Source of the DNA: JACVRW01 sp963739095
GTDB taxonomy: Bacteria > Actinomycetota > Thermoleophilia > Solirubrobacterales > Thermoleophilaceae
Direction of reading: 5' to 3'
Assembly: GCA_963739095.1 (NCBI GenBank)
Contig: CAVTZF010000020.1
Coordinates: 372,001-436,000, forward strand
DNA length: 64,000 nt
Shown: one piece after another, positions 53,257 through 62,142 of the stretch
Layout: each line of letters begins with the position of its first letter
How positions within the stretch are numbered: the first letter of the stretch is position 1
The notes under the pieces: generated by a model
Database searches by the model: none
What the model saw: only the letters and a program-made list of their open reading frames with translations
Told to the model about the DNA's origin: nothing
Made by a program: the position numbers and the translations under genes

Positions 53257-55029
53257 CTACGAAACCGGGCTGGTTGCCCCGGAGCTCTCGTCCGGGGACG
53301 GCAGCGCGCCGTCGTCGTGGCTGGAGCGGGCCGGCTCGCGCTCCCCAGTCCGCTCGACGATCTTGCCGGGGTTGAGGTTCGCCCCCGGGTCGAAGCCCTC
53401 GAAGAGTGAGCGCAGCATCGCCACGCCGGGGGCCGAGATGTCCTCCTCGAGCCAGCGGGCGTGCTCGGTGCCGACGGCGTGATGATGCGAGAGGGTGGCG
53501 CCCGAGTCGACGAACGCCTGCTGGATGGCCGACTTGACGACGCTGTACTGCTCGAGGCCGTCGCTGCCGGGTGCCGGGTTGATCGCGAATGTGAAGTAGA
53601 GGCAGGCGCCGGCGTGGTACGAGTGCGAGAGGTGGCACATCAGGTAGCCGGGCACGCCGAGCTCGTCGAAGGCGCCGTAACCGGCGGCCATGACGTTGTC
53701 GTAGACGGTCTGCAGGTCGCCCCAGGGCGCGGAGGTCTCGGACACGTCGGCGGGAGCGCCGCGGTCGAGCAGGAAGTCGCGGATGTAGGGGGTGTCGAAC
53801 TTCTTCTGGTCGTAGAGGGCGCCCGGGCTCGAGCCGATGCAGAGGCCGCCGTGGCGCTTCGTGATGCGCTCGGTCTGTTTCCGTTGCGCGTCGACCTCGC
53901 CCTCGCTGCCCTCGTAGCCGATGAACGACAGGCACATCGCCTCGAGGTCCCAGCCTCTGCGCTTGAGGAACGCCTGCAGAGCCTTCGACTTGACCCGGTC
54001 GAGCGGCGTCGGCTCGGTGCGCGTGGCAAACGAGAACGCCGTCTCGTGCGCATCGGAGACGCGCGTGACCGACGGCGAGGCCTCGCCGGCCGCGACGTCG
54101 CGCATCGCCGCCAGCCCGTCCGCCCAGGTGGGGAAGAGGTAGCCGAGGATCTTGCGCTCGGCGGGCACGCGCCGCACGTGGATGATCGCCTCGGTGATGA
54201 TTCCCAGCCGGCCCTCGCTGCCCAGCACCATCTCGCGCACGCTCGGGCCGGTTGAGGTGCTCGGCACGGGCCGCACGACGAGCATCCCGGACGGCGTGAC
54301 GACGCGCAGGCCGCGCGTGAGCTCAGCCACGTCGCCGTAGCGGTCTGACTGCATGCCCGACGAGCGCGTGGCGATCCAGCCGCCGAGCGTCGAGTGGGTG
54401 AAGCTGTCCGGGAAGTGCCCGCAGGTCCAGCCCTGGGCGTTCAGCTGACGCTCGAGGTCCGGGCCGAACACCCCGGTCTGCACGCGCGCCAGCTGCGAGG
54501 TCGCGTCGATCGCCAGAAGGCGGTTCATGCGAACCATGTCGACCGAGATCACGGGTCGCGACTCTCCGGCCTCCGGCTCGAGGCTGCCGGAGATGCTCGA
54601 CCCGCCTCCGAACGGGATCACGACCGCGTCGGCCGCGAGCGCCGCTTCCATCACGGCGACGACCTCCTCCTCGGCGCCCGGCCGCACCACGACGTCGGGG
54701 AGCCGGCCGAGGTCGCCGCGGCGCTGGCGGACCAGGTCGGTCAGGCTCTTGCCCCGCCCGTGCACCACGCGGTCGTGGTCGTCGGTCGAGACATGGCCCG
54801 CCCCGACGGCCTCCTCGAGCCGCGCCCTCAGCGGCGCGGGCAGCACCGGCGCCGCGACCTCGAGAGCCTCGAACGCCATCGGCGGCGTTCCCGGCCGGCG
54901 GACGTCCAGCTGGAGGTGGCGCTCGATGAAAGGCGCCAGCTCGGGCTTGCCCTCCTGGGTGAAGGAGACGCTTTCCTCACCCCAGCCCCACCACTTCATC
55001 GGGGCCGGTGTCGCTCCGTTCTTATGCAT
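53257..55029 (-). CDS. FAD-linked oxidase, alkyl-DHAP-synthase-like
   Basis: The 590-residue protein starts at ATG 55029 (MHKNGATPAPMKWWGWGEES); the 29 upstream codons are not family-like. It has the FAD-binding PCMH domain (VVRPGAEEEVVAVMEAALA, IPFGGGSSISGSLEP, GHFPDSFTHSTLGGWIATRS, GSEGRLGIITEAIIHV) and the cap with HHHAVG (ATLSHHHAVGTEHARW) that matches the active-site histidines of alkyldihydroxyacetonephosphate synthase. That enzyme exchanges an acyl for an alkyl chain in ether-lipid synthesis. Some bacterial homologues are plain oxidases, so the exact reaction is open. It is the third of three minus-strand genes ending near 52836. Confidence 0.88.
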   Translation of the reverse strand: MHKNGATPAPMKWWGWGEESVSFTQEGKPELAPFIERHLQLDVRRPGTPPMAFEALEVAAPVLPAPLRARLEEAVGAGHVSTDDHDRVVHGRGKSLTDLVRQRRGDLGRLPDVVVRPGAEEEVVAVMEAALAADAVVIPFGGGSSISGSLEPEAGESRPVISVDMVRMNRLLAIDATSQLARVQTGVFGPDLERQLNAQGWTCGHFPDSFTHSTLGGWIATRSSGMQSDRYGDVAELTRGLRVVTPSGMLVVRPVPSTSTGPSVREMVLGSEGRLGIITEAIIHVRRVPAERKILGYLFPTWADGLAAMRDVAAGEASPSVTRVSDAHETAFSFATRTEPTPLDRVKSKALQAFLKRRGWDLEAMCLSFIGYEGSEGEVDAQRKQTERITKRHGGLCIGSSPGALYDQKKFDTPYIRDFLLDRGAPADVSETSAPWGDLQTVYDNVMAAGYGAFDELGVPGYLMCHLSHSYHAGACLYFTFAINPAPGSDGLEQYSVVKSAIQQAFVDSGATLSHHHAVGTEHARWLEEDISAPGVAMLRSLFEGFDPGANLNPGKIVERTGEREPARSSHDDGALPSPDESSGATSPVS

Positions 55030-55054
55030 TCGCGGATGGGACCATAGCTCCGCG

Positions 55055-57232
55055 CTACAGCGAAGACACGTAGACGCCGCCGGCGCCGAAGGCGACGACG
55101 TCCGCGTGGCGGTCACCGGTCATGTCGGCGGCGAGCCGCGGGTGCGCCTCGACGCGCCATGCGTCCACGAGCCAGCGGCCCACATTGCTGCCGTAGTGCG
55201 GGATCACGAACTCCGGCGGCTCGAAGCCGCCGCCCACCCGGGCGCGCGCGATCCAGACCCCGTCGTTGCCGAAGCCGACGATGTCGGCGCGCCGGTCCCC
55301 GGTGGTGTCGGCGAGCAGGCGCGGATGACGTTCGACGCGCCAGCCGCCGGCGTTGTAGCCGAGGTCGCCCACGACGAGCTCGGGGGGCGAGAAGCCGCCG
55401 TCGGCCAGCGACCGGACGAGCCAGACGCCGTCGTTGCCGAAACCGACGATGTCGGCGCGGCGGTCGAGCGTCGTGTTGCCGAGCATGCGCGGGTGGCGCT
55501 CGACGCGCCAGCCGCCGGCGTTGTAGCCGAGGTCGCCCAACACGAGCTCGGGTGTCTCGAAGCCGCCGCCGGGCAGCGCCCGCGCACGCCAGACGCCGTC
55601 GTTGCCGAAGCCGACGATGTCCGCGCGGCCGTCGCCGGTCGTGTCGGCAAGGAAGCGGGGATGACGTTCCACCCGCCAGCCGCCGGCGTCGTAGCCGAGG
55701 TCGCCGAGCACGAGCTGAGGTGGCTCGAAGCCGCCGCCCGGCAGGGCCTTAGCGAGCCAGACGCCGTCGTTCCCGAAGCCGACGATGTCGCGGCGACCGT
55801 CGCCGGTCGTGTCGGCGAGGAAGCGCGGGTGGCGCTCGACGCGCCAGCCGCCCGCCAGGTAGCCGAGGTCGCCCAATACAAGCTCGGGCGTGTCGAAGCC
55901 GCCGCCGAGGCGCCCACGCGCCAGCCAGACGCCGTGGTCGCCGAAGCCGACGATGTCGAGCTGGCCGTCGCCGCTCGTGTCCGCGAGGAAGCGCGGATGG
56001 CGGTCGACGCGCCAGCTGCCGGCCGTGTAGCCGAAGTTGTCCAGCACCAGCTCGGCGGGGTCGTAGCCGCCGTCCGCGCCGGCCCGCGCGATCCAGACGC
56101 CGTGGTAGCCGAAGCCGACGATGTCGCGGCGGCCGTCGCCGGTCGTGTCGGCCACGAGGCGTGGATGGCGGTCGACGCGCCAGCTCGAGTTCGTGCCGAA
56201 GTTCGGCACCGCGAGCTCGGGCGTCCAGCCGAGGTGGCCGGGCGTGTATGCGCAGAGCCCCCAGGTGTTCGCGCGCATGAGGCAGTCGACGCCGCCGCCC
56301 ACGGCGCAGTTCTCGCAGTTGAGGTTCGGGAGGCCAAAGCGGCCCCAGCTGCCGCCGCAGTCACAGTTGCTGCTCGCGTACTCGTCCGGGGCCCCGAAGA
56401 TGTGCCCGGTCTCGTGGGCGAACACGCGGTCGATGTTGTCCGGCCCCCAGCCGTCGTTGTCGTAGTGCATGACGAGCCGCGGCCCGCCGATCGAGGCGTA
56501 CGCGAAGTGCCCGACCGGATACTTGGTGAAGAAGGCGCAATAGGCCCAGCGCGTCCCCATGCGCGTGCGGAGGTCCTCGACGTACTCGACGACGCCGCTG
56601 AAGCTGGGGCTGAACCCGAGCTCAGCCATCGCCGGGTCGCGCCAGATCTCCTCGAGCCGCTCGGCCTCGGGGTCGGCGGGCACGTCGAGCTCGACGTCCC
56701 GCACCTCGAAGGAGAAGGTGATGCCGGCGAGTGGGTTCGTCTCGATGTAGAAGCCGAGGCCGTTCTGCACCTCGGCGATCACCTTCGTCCGCTGTGCGTC
56801 GGTGAGCTGAAGCGCGCCGGTGGGTCCCTCCACGATCACGATGCCGACGGCGACGCTGCCCTCGAGGAAGGCGCTGGTCGGCTCCGCCGCGAGTGCGCCG
56901 GGCGCCGGCCTCAGCGACGGCGGTGGCTCCACGGCCGTGCAGTCGGCCATCTCCCAGGGCTCGCCGTCACGCGGCCGGCTGCGCTTGGCGGCCAGGAACT
57001 CGTCCGACTCGCGCAGGCGCAGGGCCGCCAGCCCCAGGCGCTCGGTCTCGTCCAGGTCGTCGGCGAGCTCCTCCGGAGGGCGGGGAGGGGCTGCGCCGCC
57101 AGCGTCAGGGTCCGGCGAGACGATGCTGATGCGGCCGAAGCGATGCAGAACACGCCCCGGCGGCCGCGCTCGCTCGGCGTCCGCCGGCGCCTCGAGCACT
57201 GCGAGTTCGGTGAGGCCGAGGTCGCCCGCCAT
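55055..57232 (-). CDS. Metzincin-type zinc metalloprotease with 56-residue VCBS/FG-GAP-like repeats
   Basis: The 725-residue protein has a variable N-terminal region (1-120), a protease domain with HETGHIFGAPD (zinc ligands His273, His277 and Asp283; catalytic Glu274) and a Met-turn (CLMRAN, Met319), and several paired cysteines (SNCDCGG, LNCENCAV). From residue 351, six repeats of exactly 56 residues (starts at 351, 407, 463, 519, 575, 631) and a partial seventh at 692 share WRVxRHPRxxADTTGD and DIVGFGxxGVW, like one blade each of a beta-propeller. No clear signal peptide is seen at the start, which is odd for a secreted protease. Divergent from a small protein. Confidence 0.82.
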   Translation of the reverse strand: MAGDLGLTELAVLEAPADAERARPPGRVLHRFGRISIVSPDPDAGGAAPPRPPEELADDLDETERLGLAALRLRESDEFLAAKRSRPRDGEPWEMADCTAVEPPPSLRPAPGALAAEPTSAFLEGSVAVGIVIVEGPTGALQLTDAQRTKVIAEVQNGLGFYIETNPLAGITFSFEVRDVELDVPADPEAERLEEIWRDPAMAELGFSPSFSGVVEYVEDLRTRMGTRWAYCAFFTKYPVGHFAYASIGGPRLVMHYDNDGWGPDNIDRVFAHETGHIFGAPDEYASSNCDCGGSWGRFGLPNLNCENCAVGGGVDCLMRANTWGLCAYTPGHLGWTPELAVPNFGTNSSWRVDRHPRLVADTTGDGRRDIVGFGYHGVWIARAGADGGYDPAELVLDNFGYTAGSWRVDRHPRFLADTSGDGQLDIVGFGDHGVWLARGRLGGGFDTPELVLGDLGYLAGGWRVERHPRFLADTTGDGRRDIVGFGNDGVWLAKALPGGGFEPPQLVLGDLGYDAGGWRVERHPRFLADTTGDGRADIVGFGNDGVWRARALPGGGFETPELVLGDLGYNAGGWRVERHPRMLGNTTLDRRADIVGFGNDGVWLVRSLADGGFSPPELVVGDLGYNAGGWRVERHPRLLADTTGDRRADIVGFGNDGVWIARARVGGGFEPPEFVIPHYGSNVGRWLVDAWRVEAHPRLAADMTGDRHADVVAFGAGGVYVSSL
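55058..56182 (-). repeat. Tandem 168-bp repeats within the metalloprotease gene
   Basis: Six 168-bp units plus a partial seventh encode the 56-residue repeats; the last full spacing is 61 codons. Units 3 and 4 are nearly identical in protein (residues 463-574), which points to recent duplication or gene conversion. The repeats also create a long antisense open frame that is not a gene. Confidence 0.85.
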
Positions 57233-57298
57233 CTGGTCCCGCCCGAGACGGTCTCAACTCGGCTCCTCCGCTGTCAAGGCGCGCGTAGCATTTCGACC

Positions 57299-57604
57299 GT
57301 GCCCGAGGCACTCGTCGAACTCCGACCGGGCGCGAAGCTCGAAGCGATCGCCCCGGCGGTCGAGGTGCACCAGCGGCTGCCGCCACGGCTGGCGATCGTG
57401 GCCGCCGACGATGACAGCCTGCGCGCGCTCGCGCGCAGCCCCGACGTGCTGTCGGTCCACACCGCGGATGTTCCCGAGCACGTGCTCTCCCGCATGGACG
57501 AGCCGGCTCGGACGTTCGCCGCGGCATGGAACGAGCGCCGGCGCGCGAAGAAGCGCCCCGGCGACAGGCTGCCGTGGGACGCGCCCGGCCACGACGCGCC
57601 GTAG
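57299..57604 (+). CDS. Small hypothetical protein, possible I9-like fold
   Basis: 101 residues from GTG 57299. The first 60 residues (PEALVELRPGAKLEAIAPAV, PRLAIVAADDDSLRALARSP, DVLSVHTADVPEHVLSRMD) have a beta-alpha-beta layout reminiscent of peptidase inhibitor I9/prodomain folds. The tail is basic and hydrophilic (AWNERRRAKKRPGDRLPW). It is divergent from the metalloprotease gene, 66 bases away. The link to that protease is only suggested by position. Confidence 0.5.
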   Translation: MPEALVELRPGAKLEAIAPAVEVHQRLPPRLAIVAADDDSLRALARSPDVLSVHTADVPEHVLSRMDEPARTFAAAWNERRRAKKRPGDRLPWDAPGHDAP

Positions 57605-57628
57605 CGGCTCGCGCGATACGAACCTACG

Positions 57629-58219
57629 ATGGAGCCCGTGCGAGGGGCGCTCATCGTTGCGGTGGCCGGGCTCGGCCTCCTTGCCGGCTGCTTCGGCGGC
57701 GGCGACGGGGAACCCGAACGGGCGCAGCAACCGCGCGCAGGGTGCGACCTCGTCGCGGCCGGAGAGCAGGTGTTCGTCCGCCTCAGCGGCGAGCGCGCCG
57801 GAGCGTTGTGCGAGACCTGGACGCAGGGCGATGCGCCGGGGCGCTGGACGAGACCGGAGACGGCGTCCATGGCCGACCACGGTGGCTTCGAGCGAGTCTG
57901 TGTCCTGTACCGCGGCCGTACCGCCGCCGGCCTGTACGCAGCGGACTCAATCGCGAGCGTGGCGCAGGCGAAGGGCTTCTGCGCCCGGCTGATCGCGGGC
58001 GGCTGGGGTGAGCTCGGCCGTCCGGACCCTGCGCTCGCGAGGGAGTACCCACCTCCCGACCCGGGTCTCGCGGTGCGCTGCGCGGAGGGACGCTGCACCC
58101 AGGCGGGCGAGCGGGTGAGCCGCCCGCAAACCGGAGCGGAATGCCCGGGTGGGCGCTGGACGTTCACGCTGAGCGGCAACCAGAACTTCGGCGTCTACCG
58201 CTGCCGGCGCGACTCTTGA
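57629..58219 (+). CDS. Putative lipoprotein
   Basis: The 196-residue protein has a lipoprotein signal peptide: ALIVAVAGLGLLAGC, with the lipobox LAGC and Cys21. The mature part has about eight further cysteines (GCDLV, ALCETW, RVCVLY, FCARLI, VRCAEGRCTQ, ECPGG, YRCRRDS), suggesting several disulphides. No family recognised. Follows the small protein at 57299 by 24 bases on the same strand. Confidence 0.75.
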   Translation: MEPVRGALIVAVAGLGLLAGCFGGGDGEPERAQQPRAGCDLVAAGEQVFVRLSGERAGALCETWTQGDAPGRWTRPETASMADHGGFERVCVLYRGRTAAGLYAADSIASVAQAKGFCARLIAGGWGELGRPDPALAREYPPPDPGLAVRCAEGRCTQAGERVSRPQTGAECPGGRWTFTLSGNQNFGVYRCRRDS

Positions 58220-58274
58220 GCGCCCGCCGACGTTCGTTTGACGCACTAGCCTCCCGCCGCACGAGGCGGCTCTG

Positions 58275-58646
58275 ATGGTCGAAGTCATCCCAGACATGCC
58301 ACCCGGCACGCTCGGCTTCCGGGTCTCTGAACGCCTGGTCCGCGAGGACTACGCCGAGGTGCTCGTGCCTCCGCTGCGCAAGGCGGTGGACGCCGGCGAG
58401 CCGCTGCGCGTCCTCTATGCGATCGGCCCGCAGCTGCACATGGAGCCGGGCGCCCTCCTGGAGGACCTCAAGCTCGAGGTCGACCTGGGGATACGGCACC
58501 GGGAGGCGTGGGAGCGGATCGCGGTCGTGACCGACATCGACTGGTTGTGGCGTGCCTTCGGGCTCTTCTCGTGGATGGTCCCGGGCGCGATGCGCATGTT
58601 CCACGAGAGCGAGCTGGAGCAGGCCAAGAGCTGGCTCGCGGAGTAG
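58275..58646 (+). CDS. SpoIIAA-like (STAS-type fold) protein
   Basis: The 123-residue protein matches SpoIIAA-like proteins: MPPGTLGFRVSERLVREDYAE, LRVLYAIGPQLHMEPGALLE, AWERIAVVTDIDWLWRAFGL and MFHESELEQAKSWL. The family shares the STAS fold but lacks the phospho-serine of true anti-sigma antagonists; it may bind lipids or partners at the membrane. Stand-alone gene between the lipoprotein and the LuxR regulator. Confidence 0.85.
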   Translation: MVEVIPDMPPGTLGFRVSERLVREDYAEVLVPPLRKAVDAGEPLRVLYAIGPQLHMEPGALLEDLKLEVDLGIRHREAWERIAVVTDIDWLWRAFGLFSWMVPGAMRMFHESELEQAKSWLAE

Positions 58647-58690
58647 GCCCACGCCTGCGGCGCTCGCGGCCGGCGACATAATCGAGGGTC

Positions 58691-60346
58691 GTGGACACCG
58701 CTGGGCAACTCACACGGGGGCGTGACGCCTACGACCGACAGGCGTGGCACGAGGCCTACGAGGGGCTGACCGCCGCGGACCGGTCGGCGCCGCTCGACCC
58801 GGGTGAGGTGGAGATGCTCGCGACGGCCGCGTTCATGCTCGGCCGCGAGCAGGAGTTCCGGGACGGGCTGGAGCGCGCCTACCGGCAGCACCTCGAGGCC
58901 GAGGAACGGCTGGCGGCGGTCCGCTGCGCCTTCTGGATCGGCGTGACCCTCGCCCTGCGCGGTGAGCTCGGGCAGGCCGGCGGCTGGCAGGGGCGCGCCG
59001 AGCGGCTGCTCGACCGCGAGGCGGGCGACTGCGTCGAGCGCGGCTACCTCCTCATCCTGCAGGGCATCGAGCACGAGATCGACGGCGACCGCGAGCGTCT
59101 CGCTGAGATCGCCGCGGAGGCAGCCGCCGTCGGCGAGCGCTTCGGCGATTCCGACCTCTTCTCGATGGGCGCCTTCATGCGGGGCAATGCCCTTATCAGC
59201 CTCGGAAGGCTCGGCGAGGGCCTGGCCCTCCTCGACCTGGCCATGGTCGCGGTCCTCGCGGGCGAGGTCTCGCCGGTCAGCTCCGGGCACGTCTACTGCG
59301 CGGTCATCCTCGGTTGCGAGGAGGCGCACGACCTCCGCCGCGCCCGGGAGTGGACCACCGCCCTGACCGAGTGGTGCGCGGGCCAGCCCGACCTCGTTGC
59401 CTTCACCGGCCGTTGCATGGTCCATCGGGCGCAGATCCTGCGTCTGGACGGATCCTGGGAGGCGGCCATCGAGGAAGCTCGACGGGCCGCGGAGCGCTCC
59501 CTCAGAGGAGAGAACCGGGTGGCCGCGGGGGAGGCCCACTACCAGCGCGGCGAGGTACACCGCCTGCTTGGGGAGCACGCAGCCGCCGAGGAGGCATTCC
59601 GCGAGGCGAGCGGCCAGGGCTGGGAGCCTCAGCCCGGGCTCGCCGTGCTGAGGCTGGCCCAGGGCAACAAGACGGCCGCGGAGGCGGCAATTCGGAGGGT
59701 GATGTCGGAGGGCGGAGACCCAGGCAAGCGCGCCAGGCTGCTGCCTGCCTACGTCGAGATCATGGTGGCGGCCGGCGACCTGGAGGCGGCGGAGCTTGGT
59801 TGCGCGGAGCTCGACTCGATCGCCCAGGCCGAGGAGAAGCCTGGCGCGCTCGCCGCGATGGCGGCCCAGGCGCGCGGCCTGGTGGAGCTCGCCGCGGGAC
59901 GCCCGCAGGAGTCACTTGCCTTCTTGCGTAGGGCCGACGAGCTCTGGCGGCGACTGGCGGCGCCGTACGAGAGCAGCAGAGCCCGAGAGCTGATCGGCCG
60001 GGCGTGCAGGAGCCTCGGGGACGAGGACAGCGCGCGCCTCGAGCTCGAGGCCGCCCGGGACACATTCGCCCGCCTGGGCGCGGCCACCGACGTCACCCGG
60101 GTCGAGGGTCCGTCGGGGCTCGACCATGCCGTCGACTCTCACGAGCTCACCAAGCGCGAGCTCGAGGTCCTGCGCCTGCTTGCCGCGGGGGAGACGAACA
60201 AGGAGATCGCCGCCGGCTTGATCGTCAGCGTCAGGACGGTCGACCGGCACGTGAGCAACATCTACTCCAAGCTCGGAGTCTCCTCCCGCGCCGCCGCCAC
60301 CGGCTACGCGCACGAGCACGGCCTCGTGCGCCCGGCGACTGGGTGA
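58691..60346 (+). CDS. TPR-LuxR transcriptional regulator
   Basis: The 551-residue protein has TPR-like helical repeats over residues 1-470 (for example RQAWHEAYEGLTAADRSAPL; GEAHYQRGEVHRLLGEHAAA; RARELIGRACRSLGDEDSAR) and a C-terminal LuxR helix-turn-helix (HELTKRELEVLRLLAAGETN, AAGLIVSVRTVDRHVSNIYS). It lacks the ATPase domain of MalT/LAL regulators. It lies 82 bases upstream of the flavin monooxygenase gene and is a likely controller of it. Confidence 0.9.
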   Translation: MDTAGQLTRGRDAYDRQAWHEAYEGLTAADRSAPLDPGEVEMLATAAFMLGREQEFRDGLERAYRQHLEAEERLAAVRCAFWIGVTLALRGELGQAGGWQGRAERLLDREAGDCVERGYLLILQGIEHEIDGDRERLAEIAAEAAAVGERFGDSDLFSMGAFMRGNALISLGRLGEGLALLDLAMVAVLAGEVSPVSSGHVYCAVILGCEEAHDLRRAREWTTALTEWCAGQPDLVAFTGRCMVHRAQILRLDGSWEAAIEEARRAAERSLRGENRVAAGEAHYQRGEVHRLLGEHAAAEEAFREASGQGWEPQPGLAVLRLAQGNKTAAEAAIRRVMSEGGDPGKRARLLPAYVEIMVAAGDLEAAELGCAELDSIAQAEEKPGALAAMAAQARGLVELAAGRPQESLAFLRRADELWRRLAAPYESSRARELIGRACRSLGDEDSARLELEAARDTFARLGAATDVTRVEGPSGLDHAVDSHELTKRELEVLRLLAAGETNKEIAAGLIVSVRTVDRHVSNIYSKLGVSSRAAATGYAHEHGLVRPATG

Positions 60347-60427
60347 GATCACCCACTCCGCGCACCGCGAATTTGGGTGGTTCATCCGATGCGCGGCCCG
60401 CCCCGGCGCCGTAGCTTCGATCGTGCA

Positions 60428-61630
60428 ATGGAATCGGACCATCACGTCGTCGTCGTCGGAGCCGGGATCGCGGGCATCGCCTCGGCGCTCGCCCTCAAGG
60501 ACGCCGGGTTGTCGCCGGTCGTGGTCGAGCGAGCCGACCGGGTCGCCTCGGCGTGGCGCTCGCGCTACGACAGCCTGCGGCTCAACACCTGGCGCCGCTT
60601 CTCTCACCTGCCCGGTCGGCCCTATCCGAAGGGCACGCCGACGTTCCCCAGCCGCGGCCAGGTCGTCGAGCACATCGAGCGTCACGCCGGTGAGACAGGA
60701 GTGGAGCTCCGCCTCGGCACGAGCGTCGAGCGGATCGAGCGGAGCAACGGCGGCTGGGCCGTCCACACGAGCGCGGGTGAGCTTCGAGCCCCGCAGGTGA
60801 TCGTCGCCACGGGCGCCGACCACACGCCGGTCGTCCCCGACTGGCCGGGGCGCGAGAACTTCGAGGGCGAGCTCCTCCACTCGTCCGAGTACCGCAACCC
60901 GACGCCGTTCGCGGGGAGGCGAGTGCTCGTTGTCGGCCCCGGCAGCTCGGGGATGGAGATCGCCCACGAGCTGACGGAGGGCGGTGCGGCGAAGGTCTGG
61001 CTCGCGGTGCGCACCCCGCCCAACATCCTGCTGCGCCAGGGCCCCGGGCCCGTTCCGGGCGACCTGATCGCCACCTGGCTCTGGCGGCTGCCGACTGGGG
61101 TCGCCGACCGGATCGCGCGCTTCGGCGCCAGCATGGACTTCGGGGACCTCAGCGAGTACGGCCTGGCACAACCCGAGACGGGCGTGTTCACGGCCGTGCG
61201 AACGCAGAGCAAGGTGCCCGCGATCGTCGACGCCGAGGTCGTCGAGGCGATCAAGGAAGGGCGGATCGAGGTCGTCGCCGCCGTCGCAGCGTTCGACTCG
61301 ACCGGCGTTGAGCTCTCCGGCGGCGGACGGATCGAGCCCGATGCGGTGATCTGCGCAACCGGCTACCGGCGAGCGCTCGAGCCGCTGGTGGGCCACCTTG
61401 ACGTGCTCGGCGAGCGCGGCCTGCCGAAGGTCCTCGCTCCGGAGGCCGCCGCGCCCGGGCTGCGATTCGCCGGCTTTCTGTTCCGCCCCGGAGCTCTGGG
61501 CTACATGGGAAAGCAGGCGAAGCGCTCCGCCCGGGCGATCGCTCGCGAGCTTCGCGAAGCCCGGTCCGCGGAGCCGGCGCGGATGGCCGACCCGGCCCGT
61601 CCGGCGATGAGTCGCCGTCCCAGCTCATGA
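60428..61630 (+). CDS. Flavin-containing monooxygenase-like FAD/NAD(P) oxidoreductase
   Basis: 400 residues from ATG 60428 (MESDHHVVVVGAGIAGIASA). FAD motif GAGIAG; second dinucleotide motif VVGPGSSGMEIAHELT; and ATGADHTPVVPDWPG as in FMO/Baeyer-Villiger-type enzymes and indole-pyruvate monooxygenases. It inserts oxygen using NADPH; the substrate is unknown. The stop overlaps the next gene ATG (ATGA), so the cysteine-dioxygenase-like gene is co-translated. Confidence 0.88.
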   Translation: MESDHHVVVVGAGIAGIASALALKDAGLSPVVVERADRVASAWRSRYDSLRLNTWRRFSHLPGRPYPKGTPTFPSRGQVVEHIERHAGETGVELRLGTSVERIERSNGGWAVHTSAGELRAPQVIVATGADHTPVVPDWPGRENFEGELLHSSEYRNPTPFAGRRVLVVGPGSSGMEIAHELTEGGAAKVWLAVRTPPNILLRQGPGPVPGDLIATWLWRLPTGVADRIARFGASMDFGDLSEYGLAQPETGVFTAVRTQSKVPAIVDAEVVEAIKEGRIEVVAAVAAFDSTGVELSGGGRIEPDAVICATGYRRALEPLVGHLDVLGERGLPKVLAPEAAAPGLRFAGFLFRPGALGYMGKQAKRSARAIARELREARSAEPARMADPARPAMSRRPSS

Positions 61631-62133
61631 GACCGATGCTGCTCGACGAGGACCTGCTCACGGCGGCGCCGGCGAGTCTCGAGCAGCTCGAGGAGATCGT
61701 CATCGAAGTCGGCCGGTCACCCTGGCTCTGGGGTCACGCGGTCAGCTTCGACCTCGACCGCCGCAGCCACCGCGTCCTCTGGAAGAGCGACGCCCTGGAG
61801 ATCGCGCTCTTCGGATGGGCGACTGGACAGGACACGCTCTTCCACGACCACGGCGGCGCGAGCGGGGCGGCGTTCGTCTGCAGCGGTGTGCTGATCGAGG
61901 ACGTGGTCGACGCGGTGAACGGGCACGTGATCCGCCGGCATACCTCCAGGCGCCGTGCGGAGTCGGCGTTCAGCTTCGGCCCCGAGTACATCCACCGGGT
62001 CCGGCACGACCCGGCGCAGGGGGTGGCGCTCTCGATTCACGCCTACACGCCGGCGCTGCGTGACGCGCTCGACTACGACGTGCTCGACGACGGGACGCTC
62101 GCGGTCCTCACGGCCGCGCCTGATCGCTCATAG
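61627..62133 (+). CDS. Cysteine dioxygenase-like cupin
   Basis: The 168-residue cupin has iron ligands in FHDHGGASGAAFVCSG (HDH) and YIHRVRHD (third His), as in the cysteine dioxygenase family; RRAESAFSFGP precedes the second motif. It probably oxidises a thiol such as cysteine or 3-mercaptopropionate using Fe(II) and O2. Translationally coupled to the flavin monooxygenase. A broken homologue sits at 41507-41839. Confidence 0.88.
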   Translation: MRPMLLDEDLLTAAPASLEQLEEIVIEVGRSPWLWGHAVSFDLDRRSHRVLWKSDALEIALFGWATGQDTLFHDHGGASGAAFVCSGVLIEDVVDAVNGHVIRRHTSRRRAESAFSFGPEYIHRVRHDPAQGVALSIHAYTPALRDALDYDVLDDGTLAVLTAAPDRS

Positions 62134-62142
62134 ACTCAGCCG

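Noticed and set aside
55058..56182. Could the regular repeats be a CRISPR array?
   Set aside because: Units are 168 bp, contiguous without spacers, and keep the coding frame.
54527..57604. Open frame of 1,025 codons on the plus strand
   Set aside because: It is antisense to the repeat-bearing metalloprotease and the oxidase; the 168-bp repeats and high GC keep it open. Only its last 101 codons (from GTG 57299) look like a real protein.
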